Position numbers and translations under genes: made by a program. 64,000 nt of DNA from contig NZ_PYWI01000010.1 in the NCBI RefSeq assembly GCF_003049575.1, positions 1 through 64,000 on the forward strand, written 5' to 3'. A model generated the notes under the pieces. It searched no databases. It saw only the letters and a program-made list of their open reading frames with translations, and had not been told where the DNA came from. Shown in pieces: positions 33,876-42,817 of this stretch. This DNA comes from Lysinibacillus parviboronicapiens (lineage in GTDB: Bacteria; Bacillota; Bacilli; Bacillales_A; Planococcaceae). The number at the start of each line of letters is the position of its first letter. Position 1 is the first letter of the stretch.

Positions 33876-35064
33876 ATTGAATAACCCCTAATTCACGACC
33901 TACTTTTTCGTAAATTGCTAGTGCATTATCTAACATATCTTTTGTATGTGCCGCTGTTGGCATATTACGAACACGCCCTGTGCCCTTTGGAACTGTTGGG
34001 AAAACAATTGACTTTGCATAAACGCCTTCTTCAAATAGGCGACGCGAGAATTCTTGTGTAAGCTTTTCATCACCAATAATACATGGCGTAATTGGTGTTT
34101 CAGAATCTCCGATATTAAAGCCTAACTTCGCAAGACCTGCTTTTAAATAATGGCCATTTTCCCATAGCTTATCGTGTAGTTCTGTAGAGTCAATCAGCAT
34201 TTGAACTGCTGCTGTAATTGCGGCCACATCACCTGGTGGTAACGCTGTTGAGAATAGGAATGGGCGAGAGCGTACTTTCAACCAGTCGATTAGGTTTTTC
34301 TTACCTGCTACATAGCCACCAACGACACCAATCGCTTTTGATAATGTGCCAATTTGGAAATCGATTTCTTTTTCTAAACCGAAATGCTTGACTGTCCCCT
34401 TACCTTTACCAGTTACACCTGATCCATGTGCATCATCTACATAAGTAATCAAATCAAATTCTTTAGCAATTTCAACGATTTCTGGTAGCTTGGCAATATC
34501 ACCGTCCATCGAGAATACGCCATCTGTAATGACCATCACTTTATTATATAAACCAGACGCTGTGGCTTTTTTTGCCTTCGCGCGTAAATCTTCCATATCA
34601 GAGTGATTGTAAGCAATGATTTTGGCACGTGATAAACGACAACCATCAATAATAGATGCATGGTTTAATTGATCTGAAAGAATGGCATCGTTTTTATCCA
34701 TAACAGCAGAAATCGCCGCCATATTACAATTGAAACCTGATTGATAAGAAATCGCCGCTTCAGTTCCTTTAAATTCAGCTAACTTTTCCTCTAATTTCAC
34801 ATGAAGATCAAGCGTACCATTAATCGTTCGAACTGCACCCGCGCCCACACCATATTTATCAGTCGCTGCTTTTGCAATGCGCTTTAATTCTTCATTAGTC
34901 GCTAAACCTAGATAGTTATTGGAAGATAGGTTAATAAGATTCTGACCACGCACCTGAATTACCGGTCCGTTTGCGCTCTCTACTGCATCGATTTCATTGT
35001 ATAAGCCTTGATCATGTAAGGCTTGTAGGTTTTCATTCAAAAATGCATTTAGTACTTTAGACAA
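33874..35064 (-). CDS. kbl: Glycine C-acetyltransferase (2-amino-3-ketobutyrate CoA ligase)
   Basis: The PLP enzyme of the alpha-oxoamine synthase family cleaves 2-amino-3-oxobutyrate with CoA to glycine and acetyl-CoA. TTG 35064 (giving [14 protein letters not shown]) is preferred because AAAGG lies nine bases upstream, while ATG codons at 35073 and 35088 have no proper site. Motifs are [13 protein letters not shown], the SGFNCNMAA region, the VDDAHGSG block and PLP lysine in IGTLSKAIG. It works with threonine dehydrogenase, whose gene is about 12 kb away. Length is about 396 aa. Confidence 0.93.
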   Translation of the reverse strand: MSKVLNAFLNENLQALHDQGLYNEIDAVESANGPVIQVRGQNLINLSSNNYLGLATNEELKRIAKAATDKYGVGAGAVRTINGTLDLHVKLEEKLAEFKGTEAAISYQSGFNCNMAAISAVMDKNDAILSDQLNHASIIDGCRLSRAKIIAYNHSDMEDLRAKAKKATASGLYNKVMVITDGVFSMDGDIAKLPEIVEIAKEFDLITYVDDAHGSGVTGKGKGTVKHFGLEKEIDFQIGTLSKAIGVVGGYVAGKKNLIDWLKVRSRPFLFSTALPPGDVAAITAAVQMLIDSTELHDKLWENGHYLKAGLAKLGFNIGDSETPITPCIIGDEKLTQEFSRRLFEEGVYAKSIVFPTVPKGTGRVRNMPTAAHTKDMLDNALAIYEKVGRELGVIQ

Positions 35065-35088
35065 GTGTATCATCCTTTCTAAGATCAT

Positions 35089-35436
35089 TTCGTCTCGACG
35101 TAGATATGTCCGGATTTGATATTATGCTTAGGTCTGCACAAGAGCCTACGGATAGCGGTCATTTCGTAAGTCCACAAAGACGTAACGTTTTCCCGCTACA
35201 GGTCAGTTAGCGGTTACTGTAGGATACGATAAAGTTCGTCTACCATCTTACAGTAACTTCTTCCAAAATCCGTGACATCCGTCGGAGTTGTTTAATCTGC
35301 ATTCAGTTGGCATTTTTTCATCCTGTAAAAAAGGGTTGCACTCGCATTTATCCCGTTACCTACAGAAGTGAGGGCTGCTGAATGAAGATCAATTATTCTA
35401 GTTCCTAGTGTAGCATAAGCGCACAATTATATTAAA
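35089..35436. other. Intergenic region with repeat-like fragments upstream of kbl
   Basis: 348 bp without a convincing ORF. It contains a hairpin AGCGGTTACTGTA / TACAGTAACT (about 35206-35260) and the string AAAATCCGTGACATCCGTCGG. It also has TTTATCCCGTTACC (from 35347) and GGGCTGCTGAATGAAGATCA (from 35372). The CTGAATGAAG string recurs in inverse form at about 57450, and TTTATCCCGT resembles one end of the 52.4-kb repeat. It looks like a patch of decayed repeats. Confidence 0.45.
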
Positions 35437-36501
35437 TCACTTTGTTAATCTTTCAAATAAAGGTGCTGTTTTTTCACGCCACACGGCCGTCGACAAACAA
35501 TGGTCCATTAACTGGCGTATCGTGTTCTCCGCCTCTTCGTAACGCGTCGCATAACCCATAGCATCTTGTAAAGCTGCTTTATATTTCACACGAATTTCTT
35601 CAATTTTCCCTTCAGCATCATCTGAAAGTGAGCAATGTTGACCCATATCAAATATCTCATCACCCAGTCTGTCATCCTGTGGTTCAAATACATGTGGCTC
35701 TGTACTATCAAAAATACAGAAATTCAATTCTGGAATAATGACCATATCGATTGAGCCCGCATCCAGTCCACACCACACAATTTGTGCATCTAGCCCTCTT
35801 GCATTTGCTTCATCTGCTAATCCTTTCATTAGCGAAGATTTCCCTGTGCCTGGCTTGCCCTTAATCATCAGCCTTCTAGCCAAATTTTTCGTGATGCTTT
35901 CAACTGTATTTTGTGCACCTCGTGGTGTTAATGTGCCTAGTAATCTGTGTGTGCGAATACCTGTTTTATTAAGTGTTATTGACTGAAAAACAGCTGATTT
36001 TAAATTTTCAACTTGATTATTTAAAGCTTGCCAGTCCATACAGCTTTGCGTTACAACTTCCCAATCGTCATGAAGTTTTTTAGCAATTTCCAGCATAGTA
36101 ATACACTTTTCACGATACAACTCTCGATCCTTCATTGCATTAGCAAGTTTGTCACCAACGACCGCAAGCTGCTCTTCTGCTAAACAATCATAAAAGGACA
36201 GCACACGATGCTTCGTGCCAAGTAAAGTTGGTTCAATCCCCCACTCCGATGCCCATACAAACAGACGATTGCAACCTCTAACATACACCGCCTCTACGGT
36301 ATCTTCTAACAATGCATGTTTAAACCACTCCACCTCAAAACCTTGCTTCACATAAAAATAACCAAGTTCCTTCAGTAGCTCTGAGCCTTTAAAGGTTGGT
36401 GCGCCTTGTAGAACGTATACTAGTGTTGCCTCTTCCATCATTTCTTTATATAAATGCTTTCTCCCTTGGCCTGTCAATGCGTGTCCAAAATAATAGGTCA
36501 C
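35437..36501 (-). CDS. Tandem P-loop ATPase-like protein (PRK06851-type)
   Basis: The 354-residue protein is built from two similar halves. The C-terminal half has an intact Walker A, IKGKPGTGKSSLMKGLADEA near residue 215, followed by IDMVIIPELNFCIFDSTEPH. The N-terminal half aligns by eye (VLQGAPTFKGSELLKELGYF, then VEAVYVRGCNRLFVWAS), but its P-loop is GAPTFKGS and has lost the GxGK(S/T) pattern. The family is common in spore-forming Firmicutes, and its function is unknown. Confidence 0.75.
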   Translation of the reverse strand: MTYYFGHALTGQGRKHLYKEMMEEATLVYVLQGAPTFKGSELLKELGYFYVKQGFEVEWFKHALLEDTVEAVYVRGCNRLFVWASEWGIEPTLLGTKHRVLSFYDCLAEEQLAVVGDKLANAMKDRELYREKCITMLEIAKKLHDDWEVVTQSCMDWQALNNQVENLKSAVFQSITLNKTGIRTHRLLGTLTPRGAQNTVESITKNLARRLMIKGKPGTGKSSLMKGLADEANARGLDAQIVWCGLDAGSIDMVIIPELNFCIFDSTEPHVFEPQDDRLGDEIFDMGQHCSLSDDAEGKIEEIRVKYKAALQDAMGYATRYEEAENTIRQLMDHCLSTAVWREKTAPLFERLTK

Positions 36502-36569
36502 ATTTCCGTTCAGTGTCGTTCCCCCTTTGCCTTATGCCCTGCATTATATGAATTATCTCTTTAAAAAAT

Positions 36570-36611
36570 GAAAAAACTACTTTTATCTCCATATCGATAA
36601 AAGTAGCTAAT
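36570..36611 (-). terminator. Terminator of the yczE-like gene
   Basis: AGCTACTTTTATCG / GATAAAAGTAGTTT on the minus strand with a T-rich tail. Confidence 0.8.
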
Positions 36612-36613
36612 TT

Positions 36614-37249
36614 TCAATAAAATGGCTTCATGCCCTCAATACTACCGATACATTTCATTAAAACTTTTCGACAATAGGGCAATGAATACTGCACAATATA
36701 ACCGGACGTTAAGGCAATTAATACTGTACCAACGCCAACAGGGCCGCCAAGTAACCATCCTAGAATCGTAACAAATACCTCAATACCCATACGCGCTGTT
36801 TTAATAGTCCCACCAAATTTTTCAACAAGGATCATCATTAAAGTGTCTCGCGGGCCAGCTCCCATATTAGGCGCTATATACATACCGCAACCAAAGCTTA
36901 AAACAAATAATCCCATCACAAAATAGGTTATCTGAAATCCATAGATATCCGTTGACGGCAATAACCAGTTAAATACATCAATAAATGAACCGATAAGTAA
37001 CATATTTAGCCACGTACCAATTTTAGGCCATTCTCGTAACACCAACGAAGTCGAAACAACAATCAAAAACCCAGTTAAAATAGACCAGGTCCCAATGGTC
37101 AGACCAAAGTTTTGAAACAAACCTACATGTAAAACATCCCATGGGCTCGTGCCAACAATTTTCCCCTTAATAGACATCGTGATGCCAAGGGCCATAATCA
37201 TCATGCCACCGATAAAGAACGTCCAGCGCCATCCCGTAATTTTTCGCAT
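36614..37249 (-). CDS. yczE: YczE/YitT-type membrane protein
   Basis: The 211-residue membrane protein has about five segments. Features typical of the YczE family are GTSPWDVLHVGLFQNFGLTIGTW split near 33-56 and MGAGPRDTLMMILVEKFGG near 128-147. B. subtilis YczE influences production of secondary metabolites by an unknown mechanism. The gene is monocistronic and transport activity is unproved. Confidence 0.85.
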   Translation of the reverse strand: MRKITGWRWTFFIGGMMIMALGITMSIKGKIVGTSPWDVLHVGLFQNFGLTIGTWSILTGFLIVVSTSLVLREWPKIGTWLNMLLIGSFIDVFNWLLPSTDIYGFQITYFVMGLFVLSFGCGMYIAPNMGAGPRDTLMMILVEKFGGTIKTARMGIEVFVTILGWLLGGPVGVGTVLIALTSGYIVQYSLPYCRKVLMKCIGSIEGMKPFY

Positions 37250-37457
37250 TTCGCAATCCTTCTCTCTATGTACGATATTGCTCTAACTGTACCATATTTT
37301 CTCGATAATGAAAGAATTCAGTTTGGGTGTCCTAAGTATTTCTAATGACTGGCTCTACCTGAGCGGTGACTTGTCTTCCTGAGCCGATTCCCTTCTCCCG
37401 CACGTTCACTTGAGAATATGGGCAAAGATACGCACAACCTAGTGTTTCTTTTCATAA

Positions 37458-37493
37458 AAAAAACTATCCATAATATTACACATGGATAGTTGT
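37458..37493 (-). terminator. Terminator at the end of the YbaK-like gene
   Basis: AACTATCCA / TGGATAGTT hairpin. The 3' T-run lies just past the stop, and the stem overlaps the last codons of the gene. Confidence 0.7.
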
Positions 37494-37970
37494 TATAGGT
37501 GCAAGTTGAGCCTTTGTCACTGCAATTAAATCATCCAGCTGCACATGAATTTGCATACCAATTTTACCTGCGCTGACAATAATGCGCCCTTGCTCCTGCG
37601 CAGAAGCATCAATAACCGTTGGATAAAGTTTCTTCATACCTACTGGTGAGCAACCGCCGCGAACATAACCCGTATAGCCAAGTAACTCTTTAACAGGAAG
37701 CATCTCAATTTTTTTCTCACCAACGACTTTTGCTGCTGCTTTTAAATCCAGTTCCTCTGCCACTGGAATGACAAATACAAAAAGCTTTTGTGCTCCTGCC
37801 TTTGCTACTAAAGTTTTAAAAACGTGTGAAACAGGTTGACCGATTTTTTCAGCTACTGACACTCCGTCCACTTGACCATCACCAGTTTCATACTCCATGA
37901 CATCAAATTGTATTTTTTGCTGCTCTAATAATCTTACAGCATTTGTTTTCGTATGCTTTGCCTTTGCCAC
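37476..37970 (-). CDS. ebsC: YbaK/EbsC family aminoacyl-tRNA deacylase
   Basis: The 164-residue single-domain protein is of the YbaK/ProX editing family, which hydrolyses misacylated Cys- or Ala-tRNA(Pro). Seen are [24 protein letters not shown], with the catalytic Lys of the family in the FKTL segment, and [32 protein letters not shown], the conserved Gly-X-X-X-Pro loop, is also present. It starts about 24 bases after the SprA-like gene ends and is probably cotranscribed with it. Confidence 0.9.
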   Translation of the reverse strand: MAKAKHTKTNAVRLLEQQKIQFDVMEYETGDGQVDGVSVAEKIGQPVSHVFKTLVAKAGAQKLFVFVIPVAEELDLKAAAKVVGEKKIEMLPVKELLGYTGYVRGGCSPVGMKKLYPTVIDASAQEQGRIIVSAGKIGMQIHVQLDDLIAVTKAQLAPITTIHV

Positions 37971-37994
37971 TTTTAAAATCTCCCATCTACAGCA

Positions 37995-38801
37995 TTAGGC
38001 TGTCATTGAAAACATCGAATCGTTTCCAGCTCGATAGCCGTTTTTTGCCATTTGAATATGAGTAGCATACATAGCCAACGCATTTTTAAATGTCCGTGCT
38101 TTGAATGCTTCCTCATAGCTCTTACCGAAAATTGTATCTGCAAATGGGTCCAATTTCAATTCCTTCGAGAACCGCTCTGGTACCTTTACTTCAATAATTT
38201 CTCGTATGAAAGCAGGATTTTCCTCAAGTTGCTCCTTATCATCTTCATCGATGCTATGTTTTTTCGCCTGTATTTGCTGCAAGTGAGCATCCGCACTCGT
38301 TGCTACAAGTAAATCTTGAAATGATGGGTTAACCGGTGCTAGCGCCGCACTGCTAACTTGTTCTACGTTTTGGAACGTGTCGTCTATAGCGGTGTCTTTA
38401 TCAGCAGTAGCAACTTCCTCTTCTGAAATATTACGTTGCCCCTCTGGCTGTGTTGCGTGCGTGTCAGGGGACGTTCCAGTTTTATCACCACCCACAGCTT
38501 TATACACTTGCTCATGGGCACGGACATTTTTTTCAATTTGCTGTAAATCACTAATCATCGCACGTTGTTGTGGTGTTACTTCTTTTGCTTCTTCTTTGTG
38601 TTGCTCATATAAATCTTGATCTTTATGTCCTAATAAGAGATTTTCAAGCTCCAGCAATAAAGGGTTTTTCTTTGGTTGGAAATACTGTGCATTTTTTCGA
38701 TACGCATCTCCAGCCTCTTTTCGCTGTAAAATTTTTTTACGAGAGTGGCTATTTGTATTACTTTCTTGTTGAATTAAATTAGATAATTTCATATGATTCA
38801 C
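37995..38801 (-). CDS. SprA-related-like protein with an incomplete HExxH motif
   Basis: The 268-residue soluble, Gln/Glu-rich protein has a low-complexity middle. Residues near 91-125 read NVRAHEQVYKAVGGDKTG, then PEGQRNISEEEV. This matches the pattern VRAHEQAHKaaGG..PdGkry..GGEV that I recall for the SprA-related putative metalloprotease family. The second zinc His is replaced by Tyr (HEQVY). The flanks are predicted helical (IQAKKHSIDEDDKEQLEE). Start may be ATG 38801 or M4 at 38792. It is probably non-catalytic, and its role is unknown. Confidence 0.6.
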   Translation of the reverse strand: MNHMKLSNLIQQESNTNSHSRKKILQRKEAGDAYRKNAQYFQPKKNPLLLELENLLLGHKDQDLYEQHKEEAKEVTPQQRAMISDLQQIEKNVRAHEQVYKAVGGDKTGTSPDTHATQPEGQRNISEEEVATADKDTAIDDTFQNVEQVSSAALAPVNPSFQDLLVATSADAHLQQIQAKKHSIDEDDKEQLEENPAFIREIIEVKVPERFSKELKLDPFADTIFGKSYEEAFKARTFKNALAMYATHIQMAKNGYRAGNDSMFSMTA

Positions 38802-39119
38802 CTCGACTTTCTATCTTAATATGCAAGTTGAATAGTAAATATGATTAAATTTACTATTACTATACATATACCAACTGAACAGTTTCTGTACCCTCATTAT
38901 CGGAATTTTCTTAATTAAATTCAAGTGCAAAACACGACTAACATCCTAAAGGAATAATTACTTTTCCAAAAACTAATTCTATCGACCTATCCTACTTTGA
39001 AAAATATTCTATTTTTTTGTCTCATCTATTGTTTTATTGTTTATTAGCATTGAAATTTATTATGCTATACACTGGTAAATTAGTGTTTACTTCCAACTAT
39101 AAAATGAAGACATTCGACA
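38802..39119. other. AT-rich intergenic region upstream of the SprA-like gene
   Basis: 318 bp of very AT-rich sequence. It should hold the promoter of the minus-strand SprA-like gene. I see no ORF, hairpin or repeat. Confidence 0.6.
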
Positions 39120-39156
39120 AAATCCCCCGAGAGTTTCAGCACTCGAGGGATTTTCA
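39118..39156. terminator. Hairpin at the 3' side of the IS1182 relic
   Basis: AAAATCCC-CGAG / CTCG-GGGATTTT with A/T flanks. It is placed where the terminator of the minus-strand transposase would be. Confidence 0.7.
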
Positions 39157-39184
39157 TCTCGTATTAGGGTCCTAGGGGCAAGCT

Positions 39185-39450
39185 TTTCAAATTCATCGTA
39201 GCAAAAATAAGCATTGCCTGCATGGACAATTTTTGAGGTTTCGTAGGATTATTCAACGCATACATGTTTTTCTTTCACATCGGCAAAGACATGTTCAATT
39301 GTTACTTTACGCATTGTTTATGTTTCTTTTACTCCAACATGATGACAGAGATATTCACTTCCTCTACATAACCTTCCCAAAGCACAAAATGTTCAATTTC
39401 ACGCTCATTGAGTTGGTTTTTTGTCATCCTATTTATCATCCAACATGTAT
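39185..39450 (-). pseudogene. Decayed 3' end of an IS1182-family transposase
   Basis: Conceptual minus-strand translation, allowing frameshifts and stops, gives the fragments LNEREIEHFVLWEGYVEE, then HHVGVKET, then MRKVTIEHVFADVKEKH, then LKKLSMQAMLIFATMNLK. The end part matches the C-terminal signature of IS1182-type transposases (ETIERVFADAKEKHGMRWT, then LKKLxMQAMLxFAAMNLKK). A TAA after KET, and frame changes after EKH, show that it is dead. No N-terminal part is present. Confidence 0.75.
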
Positions 39451-39471
39451 AGAGCAGAATAGGCGATACAA

Positions 39472-39589
39472 GTTGATTGGCGTGGAAAGCGCGACACTCC
39501 TGCTGGAACGGCATGTGCGGAGAGATCATTTTTGCGGGGATCTTTCGAGCCATGCCTGCTGAAAGTGAGCATCTGGAACGGAAATCAAC
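39472..39589. repeat. Degenerate Bacillaceae-type GC-rich interspersed repeat
   Basis: Bounded by GTTGATT (39472-39478) and AATCAAC (39583-39589). Inside are GGCGTGGAAAGCGCGAC, ACTCCTGCTGG, GCGGGGATC and GCTGAAAGTGAGC, in the order of the block at 20369-20472 but much diverged. It is adjacent to the IS1182 relic. Confidence 0.6.
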
Positions 39590-39681
39590 GATTTCTTACT
39601 ATATTTATGCTAAAAAAATACTGTAGGCAAACTTAAATTCCTTTACGTTTGCCTACAGTTTGAACAGTCTATTGATAATAG

Positions 39682-40254
39682 TTAGTTATTGCTCTTAGGT
39701 ATGACCAGTAAGCATTTATAGGCTATGTAACCAAACCATGCGCCAACTGTATTTAATATTAAATCGTCAATATCGGCAGAGCCAACCGTAAAAATAAACT
39801 GCACAGTCTCTACCGCAAGGCTGGAGAAAAAACCTAAAATAATGATTAGCCATGCTTTGCGAAATTTCTTCGACAGTAGGGGCAATAAAAAGCCCATTGG
39901 TGTAAATATTAATAAATTGCCAAGTAAATTGATTAGCAGCAGATCTAAATTAAAATACTGCGAGTAGTTTATATAACGTAAAATTGTTTCAAACGGCACA
40001 AAATTTGTTGTCACTCGCCAACTACTATAATCAAACATGCCTAACTCGCCCAAAGAATAGTCGCCCTGAAAAACAACAACAATAACATTCACTAGACGAT
40101 CAATCACTAATTTATAAAATGCTATAAAAGAATAGACAATAAAAATTATCCAGCCTACAATCTTCACTTGCATATAATATGTATCAAGCCACGATCGATA
40201 AGGTAATGGTAGTTTCGCATCACCTTGGATATTCGATATATTATTTTTCGTCAT
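39682..40254 (-). CDS. VanZ-like family membrane protein
   Basis: The protein has about 190 residues when started at ATG 40254 (MTKNNISNIQGD), and 201 from ATG 40287. It has four membrane segments. The VanZ-like signature includes NFVPFETILRYINYSQYF, LINLLGNLLIFTPMGFLLPL and LAVETVQFIFTVGSADIDDLILNTVG. VanZ of Enterococcus gives low teicoplanin resistance; most homologues have unknown roles. No resistance genes are nearby. Confidence 0.88.
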   Translation of the reverse strand: MTKNNISNIQGDAKLPLPYRSWLDTYYMQVKIVGWIIFIVYSFIAFYKLVIDRLVNVIVVVFQGDYSLGELGMFDYSSWRVTTNFVPFETILRYINYSQYFNLDLLLINLLGNLLIFTPMGFLLPLLSKKFRKAWLIIILGFFSSLAVETVQFIFTVGSADIDDLILNTVGAWFGYIAYKCLLVIPKSNN

Positions 40255-40330
40255 GCTATACCACCCACTTCCTCTTATCCATCCCATATTTTAATATGTC
40301 TGCACTGCCCACGCAAGGGGCTAAATATAG

Positions 40331-40372
40331 CAAAAAATGCACCCCAGAATTTTTTTCTGGCGTGCTTTTTTC
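40331..40372. terminator. Bidirectional terminator
   Basis: GCAC-C-CCAGAA / TTCTGG-C-GTGC with T-runs on both strands. It ends the yngJ-to-yngE operon on the minus strand. Confidence 0.85.
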
Positions 40373-40417
40373 TCTAACGAATGAATAATAACAGCCCTTA
40401 AAAAATTTTATATGCCA

Positions 40418-41962
40418 TTATACGGGATTTACACCATGCTTCCGTTGTGAAAACAACAAATATTTCGACATATATAATTCTAAACGTGTTTCTAATGCTT
40501 TACGTAAATCATTCGGTTCAATGACATCATCAATAATTAGCTCCGATGCTAAGCGATATATGTCAATTTCCTCTTGGTACTCTTTGCGTTTTTCTGCAAT
40601 AAAGTTTGCCTGCTCTTCCTTTGGAAGCTCAGCAATTTTGTTTGCATACACAGCATTTACAGCTGCTTCAGGGCCCATTACGGCAATTTGTGCGTTTGAT
40701 AATGCAATACAGCAATCAGGTTCAAAAGCTGGACCTGCCATTGCATACAACCCTGCCCCGTATGCCTTACGTACGATAACTGTTAACTTAGGCACAGTCG
40801 CTTCGCTCATAGCGAAAATCATTTTCGCACCATGACGAATAATACCAGCCTTTTCTACTTGTGTACCAATCATAAAGCCCGGTACATCTGCAAGGAAAAT
40901 TAGGGGAATATTGAATGCATCACATAATGAAATAAACTTCGCTGCTTTGTCAGCCGAATCGTGGAATAGTACACCGCCCTTCACACGAGGTTGGTTGGCG
41001 ATAATACCGACAGATTGACCATTTATGCGTCCAAGTCCAGTAATTAATTCTGAAGCAAATAATTTCTTTACTTCGCAGAAAGAATCTTCATCAATTAGTC
41101 GATCAATTAATTGATACATATCAAAAGGAGAATTTTGATTTTTTGGAATTAATTCTTCAATTGACTTTTCAAATGATGCCGGTGGCTTTGGCTCTTCCAC
41201 TTTACTGCGCTCTGCATAGTTATTTGGGAAATAGCTCAAATATTTGCGTGCATATGCGATCGCTTCCTGCTCTGATTTTGCCAGTACATCTCCACAACCA
41301 GATACAGAACAATGCATCTTAGCACCGCCCATCGTTTCTAAATCCACTTTTTCACCAATGACCATTTCCGCCATGCGTGGTGACCCCAAGTACATAGAAG
41401 CATTCCCCTCAACCATCACTACGATGTCACAAAATGCTGGAATATAAGCACCTCCAGCTGCAGAAGGACCGAACAATAAGCAAATTTGTGGTACTTTGCC
41501 TGAGAGCTTGACCTGATTATAGAAGATACGTCCTGCCCCTCTGCGACCAGGGAACATTTCTAACTGATCTGTAATGCGTGCGCCTGCCGAATCGACTAAA
41601 TATAGCAATGGGCAGTTTAGCTTCTCAGCCGTCTCTTGTATACGAATCATTTTTTCGACAGTTCGTTTTCCCCAAGAACCTGCTTTGATTGTGGAATCGT
41701 TCGCCAAAACACATACTGTGCGACCGTGAATTTTACCAATACCTGTAATTACACCATCTGCTGGTAAATCACCTGCTAAACAGTTAGCATACAAGCCGTC
41801 CTCTGATTGAAGACCATCATCTAATAATAATTCAAGTCGTTCACGTACGAATAACTTACCTTGTTGCGCATTTTTTTCGTGATATTTCGGCAGTCCTCCT
41901 GCTAAAATTTGTTCCTTCATCGTATTTGTCGTATTTTCTGTCGATACGTTGCTCATGTCCAA
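40418..41962 (-). CDS. yngE: Acyl-CoA (methylcrotonyl-CoA) carboxylase, carboxyltransferase subunit
   Basis: The 514-residue biotin-dependent carboxyltransferase has two crotonase-fold halves. It transfers CO2 from biotin to an acyl-CoA; 3-methylcrotonyl-CoA is most likely from context. Seen are the N-half oxyanion region DSAGARITDQLEMFPGRRGAG, FGPSAAGGAYIPAFCD, and the C-half FLADVPGFMIGTQVEKAGIIRHGAKM and YGAGLYAMAGPAFEPD split. It is the last gene of the seven-gene leucine-type degradation operon, homologous to B. subtilis YngE. Confidence 0.93.
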   Translation of the reverse strand: MDMSNVSTENTTNTMKEQILAGGLPKYHEKNAQQGKLFVRERLELLLDDGLQSEDGLYANCLAGDLPADGVITGIGKIHGRTVCVLANDSTIKAGSWGKRTVEKMIRIQETAEKLNCPLLYLVDSAGARITDQLEMFPGRRGAGRIFYNQVKLSGKVPQICLLFGPSAAGGAYIPAFCDIVVMVEGNASMYLGSPRMAEMVIGEKVDLETMGGAKMHCSVSGCGDVLAKSEQEAIAYARKYLSYFPNNYAERSKVEEPKPPASFEKSIEELIPKNQNSPFDMYQLIDRLIDEDSFCEVKKLFASELITGLGRINGQSVGIIANQPRVKGGVLFHDSADKAAKFISLCDAFNIPLIFLADVPGFMIGTQVEKAGIIRHGAKMIFAMSEATVPKLTVIVRKAYGAGLYAMAGPAFEPDCCIALSNAQIAVMGPEAAVNAVYANKIAELPKEEQANFIAEKRKEYQEEIDIYRLASELIIDDVIEPNDLRKALETRLELYMSKYLLFSQRKHGVNPV

Positions 41963-42034
41963 TTCCTCCTTTTGCCCATTCCATTAGCCCTTATCTTAAA
42001 AGATAGGACACTACTATTTCTGAATCAAAATAAA

Positions 42035-42817
42035 TTACTGTCCCGAATATTGTGGCGACCGCTTTTCCTGGAAAGCAAGCAGGCCTTCCAAACGGTCCTC
42101 CGTTGGGATAAGAGCACTGTATGCAAGTGATTCAATTTTCAAGCCTGTTGCTAAATCTACTTCAACACCTTGATTCATAGCAATTTTCGCCTGCATAAGA
42201 GATAGTGGCGCATTTTTCGCCATTTCGAGTGCAAGTTGTTGTGCCTTTTCCTGTAGCTCATGGCCGTCAAATACATACTCTACTATGCCGTATTCCTTTG
42301 CTTCTACTGCATTTAATCGACGTGCAGTATAAATTAATTCCTTCGCTTTTCCGATACCAATCAGTCGCGGTAAACGTTGTGTGCCTCCTGCGCCCGGAAT
42401 AATACCTAACGATGTTTCAGTAAGACCTAATTGCGTATGTGCAGCTGCAACACGTAAATCACAAGCAAGAGCCAACTCAAGACCACCACCAAATGCAACT
42501 CCATTTAACACGGCAATAACTGGTTGCGCCAATGCTTCTACTTTGGTAACTGTCGCACCAATCAATTGCACAATTTGTTTTACTTGTCGATCAGACATAC
42601 CTTTACGCTCTTTTAAGTCAGCTCCAGCACAAAATGCCTTTTGCCCTGTCCCTGTTAGCAATACAACCCGTACTGTCGGATCTCCGTTTACTTTATCCAA
42701 AGTGGCTCCAAGCTCATTCAATAACTGTACAGACATTGCATTTGCTGCTTCAGGTCGTGTTAGCGTGATGAGTCCTATGTTTCCTGCTATCAATTCAAAA
42801 CGAACAAGTTGTGTCAT
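42035..42817 (-). CDS. yngF: Enoyl-CoA hydratase (methylglutaconyl-CoA hydratase type)
   Basis: The 260-residue crotonase keeps both catalytic Glu regions: GVAFGGGLELALACD and GLTETSLGIIPGAGGTQRL. In the leucine pathway it would hydrate 3-methylglutaconyl-CoA to HMG-CoA, between YngE and YngG. Its start overlaps the end of the HMG-CoA lyase gene by four bases. It contrasts usefully with the S-box-operon crotonase, which lacks the second Glu. Confidence 0.93.
   Translation of the reverse strand: MTQLVRFELIAGNIGLITLTRPEAANAMSVQLLNELGATLDKVNGDPTVRVVLLTGTGQKAFCAGADLKERKGMSDRQVKQIVQLIGATVTKVEALAQPVIAVLNGVAFGGGLELALACDLRVAAAHTQLGLTETSLGIIPGAGGTQRLPRLIGIGKAKELIYTARRLNAVEAKEYGIVEYVFDGHELQEKAQQLALEMAKNAPLSLMQAKIAMNQGVEVDLATGLKIESLAYSALIPTEDRLEGLLAFQEKRSPQYSGQ

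Noticed and set aside
39329-39553. 74-codon minus-strand frame beginning MARKIPAKM
   Set aside because: Its N-terminal half is the GC-rich repeat and its C-terminal half is decayed IS1182 sequence; it is not a gene.
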